Shown: in pieces, positions 58,937-64,000 of the stretch | How the letters are laid out: each line of letters opens with the position of its first letter | How positions within the stretch are numbered: position 1 is the stretch's first letter | Source of the DNA: Variovorax sp. PBL-H6 | GTDB taxonomy: Bacteria > Pseudomonadota > Gammaproteobacteria > Burkholderiales > Burkholderiaceae_C | NCBI RefSeq assembly: GCF_901827155.1 | Contig: NZ_LR594659.1 | Location: forward strand, 3,782,001 to 3,846,000 | Length of the DNA: 64,000 bases | Direction: 5' to 3' | Program-made: the position numbers and the translations under genes | Notes under the pieces: generated by a model | Databases searched by the model: none | The model's input: the letters and a program-made list of their open reading frames with translations, nothing else | What the model was told of the DNA's origin: nothing

Positions 58937-59607
58937 TCAGCGACTGGCGGCAGGGACAGGCGCACTAACCGCCTTCTTATCGACCACGCCGGGGATGGGC
59001 TTGGTGTCGTGAAATGCACCCTTCAAGTCGTCCACGCCAGATTGCGGCTTGGCCAATGATTGCAGGTCGGCACGTTGCTGGCGCTTTTCCGAGCTGCTGA
59101 TGTCCATTTTCTTATCACGCTGCTCCACGAGCCCCGGCTTCGCTTCGCCGTCGTGATTGAAAGACCAGGCCAGCATCGGCGCTCCGAGTGGCAGCTTGTC
59201 ACCTGCTTGGCCCATGGTTCCGGTGTCCCAGACGTGCCAGGTCTTGCCGTAGCTGTTCATCTTCTCCTTCATGAGCGCCTTCTCGGCGACCGCTGGGATG
59301 CCCGGAGCGACGAGCTGTCCGCTGAGAATTTCAGCGTTGTGCGGGTGCCAATACTTTCGCTCGCCTTCCGGTAGAGTTTCGAAGAGCTTTTCGGAAATGA
59401 TGTACTCGATACCGGTCTGGACCCAACCGGGGAGTTGCGCTGCAGGGCCTTCGCACCCAACTCGAGAGTTCGCGTTTTCGCGGTCTTGTCCGCGCCAGGT
59501 GGCTGTTGCGTCTGCGCAAGTGCGCTTGCTCCGATGCAGACGGCAAGAGGCAGGAGAAGAACTACCCAAAGCCGCCTCGGTCGCTGTACTACGTACGACA
59601 TTTGCAT
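58937..59607 (-). pseudogene. OBAP/DUF1264-type gene broken by internal deletion and frameshift
   Basis: The 5' part (from 59607) encodes a signal peptide (PRRLWVVLLLPLAVCIGASALAQ) and TLELGAKALQRNSPV. The 3' part, in another frame from about 59430, encodes TGIEYIISEKLFETLPEGER, WHPHNAEILSGQL, NSYGKTWHVWDTG and so on, the DUF1264 core. The two frames meet at the sequence encoding SPV, and the family's intervening block (the FHFYNG-type region) is absent. A deletion of roughly 60-70 codons with a frame change explains this. The 3' frame alone could be mis-called as a 210-residue gene. Confidence 0.65.
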
Positions 59608-59611
59608 GCTC

Positions 59612-60091
59612 CTATTTGTCTACCGCTGCGAGGCTAGCCCGAACCCGTTCGCTGACGGGTGCTGCCTCGCTGGATGGGACCTGGTCGAAGTCACCACGCA
59701 GGGCTTTCAGGGCATAGCGTTCGCGCTCGATTTCCCTTTGGGTTCGGACACCCAGCCGACGGAATACAGGAATGGGAGGACACCAACCTTGGAGTGCGTG
59801 CTGGGCGAAGAAGCCAAAGACGCCGGCAGGAAGGAGCAAGAACTTCCTGTCGACAGTCGTGGCGAGCGCCATCCCCAGCAACACGATGATGGACGCGTTG
59901 GTCTGTAGCAAACGTTCGACATCCCACTCGCGGTCCAAGGTCTCCAAGCGCTGCTCAATTTCGGAGGCGGGTGCGCGTTCGAGGCGAACGACTTCCGCGT
60001 CTGTTCGCTGTCGAATGGCTTCGTTGAGTTCGGGCCGCGTATGCAGCTCCACGCGATTGGCGGTCGCAGGGAGACGGTCAGATACGCTCAT
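59612..60091 (-). CDS. DUF2892/YgaP-TM-like membrane protein, copy 1
   Basis: 159 residues. A charged N-terminal region ends in ETLDREWDVERLLQ, followed by two TM segments (SIIVLLGMALATTV and FLLLPAGVFGFFAQHALQG), then PVFRRLGVRTQREIERERYALKALRGDF. The central part resembles the DUF2892 inner-membrane domain often fused to rhodanese. It is a diverged tandem copy of the next gene upstream. A role in sulfide stress is suggested by context only. Confidence 0.75.
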   Translation of the reverse strand: MSVSDRLPATANRVELHTRPELNEAIRQRTDAEVVRLERAPASEIEQRLETLDREWDVERLLQTNASIIVLLGMALATTVDRKFLLLPAGVFGFFAQHALQGWCPPIPVFRRLGVRTQREIERERYALKALRGDFDQVPSSEAAPVSERVRASLAAVDK

Positions 60092-60100
60092 GGCAGGCTC

Positions 60101-60586
60101 CTAGTGCAGACCGGGACGGGACTTGTCGTCAGGCTTCTTCGGCTCTTGAGCCGGTTCACCGGAACCCGCTGTCGCGGCGGCTTGGGGCGCCCCCATGTTG
60201 GTGAAGTCGCCCCGCAATGCCTTCAAGGCGTATCGTTCCCGTGCGATTTCCTTCGCGGTCCGCAGTCCCAGGCGTCGGAAAAGGGGCATGAGCGGGTAGC
60301 GGCCCGTCGCTGCCTGCAGCAGCACGGCGCTGGCGACGATTGCGGGCAACGCAAGAAACCTCTTGTGAGCGAACGCGCCCAACGCGAGCCCGAGCAGTCC
60401 CATCGTCGCCGCTTCCGTTTCCAACGCGCGGTCGGTATCCCACTCGCGATCGAGTTCAGTCAGTCGTCGATCGGTTCTGGCCGGCGAGTCGGCACAACTC
60501 GTCAAGCTTGAAATCGTCACGTCGTCAATGCGGCGCAGCACTTCGACGGCCGTGTGGCGCCTGACCCGGTCTGCGATGTCATTCAT
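60101..60586 (-). CDS. DUF2892/YgaP-TM-like membrane protein, copy 2
   Basis: 161 residues, built like its neighbour: TELDREWDTDRALETEA, two TM segments (GLLGLALGAFA and LPAIVASAVLLQAATG), then PLMPLFRRLGLRTAKEIARERYALKALRGDF and a Pro/Ala/Lys tail. The shared blocks LDREWD, FRRLG and ERYALKALRGDF show tandem duplication. It lies 9 nt upstream of copy 1 on the same strand and is the last recognisable gene of the putative island. Confidence 0.75.
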   Translation of the reverse strand: MNDIADRVRRHTAVEVLRRIDDVTISSLTSCADSPARTDRRLTELDREWDTDRALETEAATMGLLGLALGAFAHKRFLALPAIVASAVLLQAATGRYPLMPLFRRLGLRTAKEIARERYALKALRGDFTNMGAPQAAATAGSGEPAQEPKKPDDKSRPGLH

Positions 60587-60823
60587 CTCTGTCTAAGGCT
60601 CCACGATTTAGCCCAGGCATAGCGCCTTGCCACGAAGGTCTTTCTAACGCCTGCAGAAGCAATGTTCGAAGGCTCCTTCCAACCTTGGAGCGGCCAACAA
60701 GCAGAAGCTAGCCTCCCTCAAGCACCCCCGTCCTTCGTGTCTTGCTCGCGGCTCTGTAGGCGCAGTTCCCATCGACATCTGGGCTTGCAATCGATGGCGG
60801 CCTTTTGCTGGCTTCCACGCGGT

Positions 60824-61105
60824 TCAGGTCGAAGTTTCGGAGCGCTCCAGCTTGGCGAGCAGCGTATGTGCCAGCGCCACTGTCTTGTGCTCCATGTTCG
60901 CCACGTGATAGCAGCCCAGCGCTCGCCCCTCGTAGCTGATGGCCGCGAACGGGAAGTGCTGGCCGAGCGCCGTCGCAGCATCGTGCAGGCATTCCGCGAT
61001 CGACCGCAGTCCCTGTCGCACGTAACGCTCGTCGGCGTTGCCGGTGCTCACGCTGTAGTTGAAATACCTGTCTCGGATCTTCTTGATATCGACGTGCGGA
61101 TGCAT
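60824..61105 (-). CDS. Small protein of unknown function
   Basis: 93 residues, MHPHVDIKKIRDRYFNYSV, RYVRQGLRSIAECLHDAATAL, FPFAAISYEGRALGCYHVA. It looks like a compact alpha/beta soluble protein; no TM or signal is seen and I do not recognise a family. Coding character is supported by the balanced composition and a normal ATG. The flanking 60587-60823 (237 bp) and 61106-61187 show nothing further. Confidence 0.5.
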   Translation of the reverse strand: MHPHVDIKKIRDRYFNYSVSTGNADERYVRQGLRSIAECLHDAATALGQHFPFAAISYEGRALGCYHVANMEHKTVALAHTLLAKLERSETST

Positions 61106-61187
61106 AGAGATGGTGGGCCGCCCCAGGGCAGCCTGCGATTGTGTGCCGCCTTGGAAACAAATGCACTTCAGCCGGAAGTATGCAATT

Positions 61188-62447
61188 TCATGATTCAGGA
61201 TCGCGGCGACGCAGGCGCTGCAGGACGCCCTTCGCAGCGGCCACGCCGGTGGCCATCGAGGCGGTCAGGAGATAACCGCCGGTGGGCGCCTCCCAGTCGA
61301 GCATCTCGCCGGCGCAGAACAGGCCGGGCATTGCCGTGCTCATCAGGTGGCGGTCGAGCGCCTCGAAGCGCACACCGCCGGCGCTGCTGATCGCCTCGTC
61401 GATCGGCCGAGGTGCGGCGAGCCGCAATGGCAGCGCCTTGATGGTCTGGGCCAGCTTCTCGGGGTCATGCATCTCTTCGCGCGTGAGCACCTCGTGCAGC
61501 ACCGCGGTCTTGATGCCGTCGAGGCCGAGCCGGCTCTTCAGGTGACTGGCGACCGAGCGGGCTCCACGCGGATGCAGCACGGCCGCACGTACCTGCTCGG
61601 CGCCGCGGTCGGGCAGCAGGTCGAGCCAGAGCGTGGCGTTGCCCTCGGCGGCAATCTGGTCGCGCAGCAGCGAGGACACCGCATAGACCAGGCTGCCTTC
61701 GACACCGGTCGCGGTCGCGACGAACTCGCCTTTGCGCGCAAAGCGGCGGCCCCCCGCATCGGTGAAGGAGACCGCCACCGATTTGAAGGGCCTGCCGGCG
61801 AAGCGCTCGGCGAAGTACGGCGTCCAGCCGACATCGAAGCCGCAATTGGCCGGCACAAGCGGGGCGACGTCCACGCCGTGCGCGGCCAGCCAGGGCACCC
61901 AGGACCCATCGGAGCCCAGCCGCGACCAGCTGGCGCCGCCCAGCGCCAGCACGGTGGCTTCGGCCCTCACCTCGAGCTCGCCGGCCGGCGTGGCGAAACG
62001 CAGCGCGTGCGGCGCCGCGTCTGCATCCGACCAACCGAGCCAGCGATGGCGCATGTGGAAACTCACGCCGCGCTCGCGCAGCCGATGCATCCAGGCGCGC
62101 AGCAGCGGTGCCGCCTTCATGTCGGCGGGAAACACGCGGCCCGAGCTGCCGACAAAGGTCTGGACGCCGAGGCCGTGGACCCACTCGCGCAGCGCCTCGG
62201 GCCCGAAGGCTTGCAGCAGCGGCTCGATCTGCGAGCGGCGCTCGCCGAAGCGGCCCGCAAAGCGCTCGAACGGTTCCGAATGCGTGAGGTTCAGGCCGCC
62301 GCGGCCCGCCAGCAGGAACTTGCGCCCGACCGACGGCATGGCGTCGTAGACATGCACCGCCAGGCCGTGCGTGCTCAGCACCTCGGCCGCCATCAGCCCG
62401 GCAGGGCCACCGCCGACGACGGCGATCTTCACGTCATCGCCACTCAT
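61188..62447 (-). CDS. TIGR03862/HI0933-type flavoprotein
   Basis: 419 residues from MSGDDVKIAVVGGGPAGLMA. FAD-binding GGGPAGLMAAEVL, the family motif VGRKFLLAGRGGLNLTHSE, SSGRVFPADMKAAPLLRAWM, LALGGASWSRLGSDG and a C-terminal MLDWEAPTGGYLLTASMATG define the BaiN/HI0933-like group. The substrate is unknown. The ATG overlaps the helicase stop (ATGA). Confidence 0.92.
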   Translation of the reverse strand: MSGDDVKIAVVGGGPAGLMAAEVLSTHGLAVHVYDAMPSVGRKFLLAGRGGLNLTHSEPFERFAGRFGERRSQIEPLLQAFGPEALREWVHGLGVQTFVGSSGRVFPADMKAAPLLRAWMHRLRERGVSFHMRHRWLGWSDADAAPHALRFATPAGELEVRAEATVLALGGASWSRLGSDGSWVPWLAAHGVDVAPLVPANCGFDVGWTPYFAERFAGRPFKSVAVSFTDAGGRRFARKGEFVATATGVEGSLVYAVSSLLRDQIAAEGNATLWLDLLPDRGAEQVRAAVLHPRGARSVASHLKSRLGLDGIKTAVLHEVLTREEMHDPEKLAQTIKALPLRLAAPRPIDEAISSAGGVRFEALDRHLMSTAMPGLFCAGEMLDWEAPTGGYLLTASMATGVAAAKGVLQRLRRRDPES

Positions 62448-64000
62448 TCGACCTCCACCAGTTTGCCCTGTCCCGTGAGGAATGCCGCGCACACGGTGTC
62501 GCCGGGGCAGGCCTCCTGCACGGCTTCGCGATAGCGCCGCATCTGCGCCATCAGCGCTGCATCGTGTTCGGGACGGGCGGCCGACTTGTAGTCGAGCACC
62601 CACCACACGCCATTCGCGCGATGCCGCACCAGGCGATCGATGCGCAGCACTTCGCCGGCATGCACCAGCGTGACTTCGTTGCCTTGCCAGGCCAGTGCTT
62701 CGGCATTCCAGGCCCACGCGCCCGCGCCTTCACGGATGCGCTGCGCCATCGCGGCAGCAACGCCGGCAGTGGCCGAGTCCAGCCCGAACTCGCGGCCGGC
62801 GGCGCGCACTTGGGCCGGTTCCGGAGGCGTACCGGGCTGCGCCCATTCGAGCAGGCGGTGCATTGCCTGGCCCAAGGCCGAGGCGCGCGAGTCGGCGCTC
62901 CTCGGCACAACTCGCGCGGCCGTGCGCACAAGGCCGGGCGGCACCGGCAACTGGAGCATGCAGAAGAATTCGGGCTCTGGCGACCCGCTGGCGTTCGGCG
63001 CACCGGCAGCGGCCACGGCGGTGTCGACCGGTTCGCAGAGCGCTTCCAGGCGGGCCCACCAGCTGCGGCCATCCGGCCGCGCCGCAGGGACCGCTGACAG
63101 CACCAGCTCGCCGCGTGCACGCGTGATCGCGACGTAGAGCCCATTGATTTCCTCGCGGTGCCGCGCGGCCTGCTCCTCGGCCAGGTCGCTGGTGGTGCAG
63201 GCGGGCGGGTTCTTCTCGCTCGCCACGAATACGAAGCGCTCCGGCGCCGCGGCCTGGCCCGGCCACTTCACGAGCACGCCCATGGTCTGTGCGCGCTGCG
63301 CGGACGCGTCGGTGTCCAGCATCAGCACCAGGTCGGCCTCCAGGCCCTTGGCGCCGTGCACGGTCAGCAACTGCACGGCATCTGCCGCAGCGACCGATGG
63401 CGCACGGACTCCTCCGCGGCGCAGGGCGCGGACGAAGGCGTAGGGCGTGGCGAAGCGCGCGCCGTCGAGCTCGAGCGAGGCGGCCATCAGCCCGCGCAGG
63501 TTGCCGAGCACCCCGGCCCGCAGCGCCGCGGGTGCGGCGGCAGCGAAGCGGCCAAGCACGTCGGCATCGTGATAGATGGCGCTCAAGGCATCGTGCGGCG
63601 GCCAATCGGCCAGCCAGCGTTGCCACTGGCGAAGCCGCGGGCCGATGCCCGCGAGCGGCGAAGGGAGATCTGGGGCCTGCAGCAGCTCGAACCAGCTCGC
63701 GCCCTGCTCGCGCTTGCGCAAGGCAAGGCTGACCAGGGCATCGTCATCGAGATGAAAGAGCGGTGAGCGCAGCGCGCGCGCCAGCGAAAGGTCGTGATCC
63801 GGCGAGACCAGCGAGTCGAGCAGCGCCACCATGTCCTGCACCTCGGGCGCGTCGTGCAGCTCGTTCTTCTCGGGCTGCTGGACGGCGATGTGCAGCTTGC
63901 GCAGTTCGTCCTGCAGAACGGCCAGCCGGCTGCGGCGGCGCGCCAGCACCATGATTCGGGCAGGCGCGAGGCCGTCGGCAATGCGGCCGGCGATCCAGCG
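62444..64000 (-). CDS. UvrD/AddA-type helicase-nuclease (5' end outside window)
   Basis: The frame is open from 64000 to its stop; 518 residues are visible. RWIAGRIADGLAPARIMVLA leads into superfamily-1 helicase motifs: DAVQLLTVHGAKGLEADLVL (motif V) and YVAITRARGELVLSA (motif VI). The C-terminal RecB-type nuclease ends with HAGEVLRIDRLVRHRANGVWWVLDYKSA, whose IDR and DYK carry catalytic acids and Lys. It should process double-strand ends for recombination. An internal ATG at 63952 is not the start. Confidence 0.92.
   Translation of the reverse strand, partial: RWIAGRIADGLAPARIMVLARRRSRLAVLQDELRKLHIAVQQPEKNELHDAPEVQDMVALLDSLVSPDHDLSLARALRSPLFHLDDDALVSLALRKREQGASWFELLQAPDLPSPLAGIGPRLRQWQRWLADWPPHDALSAIYHDADVLGRFAAAAPAALRAGVLGNLRGLMAASLELDGARFATPYAFVRALRRGGVRAPSVAAADAVQLLTVHGAKGLEADLVLMLDTDASAQRAQTMGVLVKWPGQAAAPERFVFVASEKNPPACTTSDLAEEQAARHREEINGLYVAITRARGELVLSAVPAARPDGRSWWARLEALCEPVDTAVAAAGAPNASGSPEPEFFCMLQLPVPPGLVRTAARVVPRSADSRASALGQAMHRLLEWAQPGTPPEPAQVRAAGREFGLDSATAGVAAAMAQRIREGAGAWAWNAEALAWQGNEVTLVHAGEVLRIDRLVRHRANGVWWVLDYKSAARPEHDAALMAQMRRYREAVQEACPGDTVCAAFLTGQGKLVEVE

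Larger units (their letters stand above)
48330..60600. mobile_element. Probable arsenic/sulfide genomic island beside ffs
   Basis: Immediately after ffs come an integrase fragment, an orphan PLD-like gene and then arsenic and persulfide genes up to about 60590. The flanks are housekeeping genes. The accessory content, reduced GC in several intergenic and small genes, and a degraded integrase at one edge support an old insertion at the ffs 3' end. No convincing direct repeat marks the right end. The boundaries are therefore estimates. Confidence 0.45.

Noticed and set aside
58937..59569. Treating the 3' OBAP frame as an intact 210-residue gene
   Set aside because: Its first about 45 residues are the out-of-frame shadow of the signal peptide and N-terminal region; the true start is in the other frame.
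60594..60601. TAAGGCTC matching the ffs 3' end (48318-48325), possible att repeat
   Set aside because: Only 8 bp match, and the flanks differ. A match this short between two 100-bp windows is not rare, so it cannot define the island end.

Overview
The window is high-GC chromosomal DNA of a betaproteobacterium, most likely Burkholderiales and probably Comamonadaceae or a close relative (Variovorax-like). The basis is the gene families, the dense ATGA-coupled operons, the dnaX-ybaB-recR block beside a small SRP RNA gene, and a GC-rich repeat of a type I associate with Comamonadaceae. The genus call is inference. No tRNA, rRNA or CRISPR array was seen.

Layout. (1) 1-5230: pqqABCD on the minus strand (pqqD runs off the left edge), divergent from an S33 prolyl-aminopeptidase-like gene that is translationally coupled to a NarX-type histidine kinase and a NarL-type response regulator. 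(2) 5327-7950: wreckage of a polymorphic-toxin locus, consisting of a secreted transglutaminase-like protein that has lost its middle, an out-of-frame toxin tip, a second tip scrap and two immunity-type genes. (3) 8089-32296: a large tetrahydromethanopterin (H4MPT)/methanofuran-dependent C1 cluster. Catalytic genes are fae, mtdB, mch and fhcABCD. Cofactor genes include mptG, a pabBC fusion, mfnB-, mfnE- and mfnF-like genes, a FolB-like aldolase, several ATP-grasp ligases and conserved genes of unknown role, plus a sigma54 activator with a matching -24/-12 promoter. (4) 32515-37031: an SDR dehydrogenase, the moaA-mobA-moeA molybdenum cofactor operon and a cyclic-nucleotide-domain protein. (5) 37028-48328: housekeeping genes (rnhA, a methyltransferase, gloB, mltD), an ABC importer, MAPEG, recR, ybaB, dnaX, a metzincin protease and ffs. 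(6) About 48330-60600: a probable genomic island next to ffs, beginning with an integrase fragment. It carries arsenic resistance (arsR-acr3-arsH divergent from arsA) and sulfide/persulfide genes (bigR-like regulator, MBL persulfide dioxygenases, YeeE/YedE halves, DsrE, rhodanese). (7) 60824-64000: a small unknown gene, a TIGR03862-type flavoprotein and the 3' part of a UvrD/AddA-type helicase-nuclease.

How it fits together. PQQ is the cofactor of periplasmic alcohol dehydrogenases that release formaldehyde. Fae condenses formaldehyde with H4MPT, MtdB oxidises methylene-H4MPT, Mch forms formyl-H4MPT, and the Fhc complex releases formate using a methanofuran-type carrier. The neighbouring mfn, mpt and pab genes make the two carriers. 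The moa/mob/moe genes could supply a molybdenum formate dehydrogenase outside the window (inference).

The most notable sequence-level signals are a nine-adenine run in dnaX with stops waiting in both other frames, the toxin-locus deletion scar, a 32-bp inverted repeat between fhcD and fhcC, a 31-codon ORF abutting pabBC, a GC-rich repeat inserted in frame into an ABC ATPase, and face-to-face consensus promoters at the bigR-type locus.
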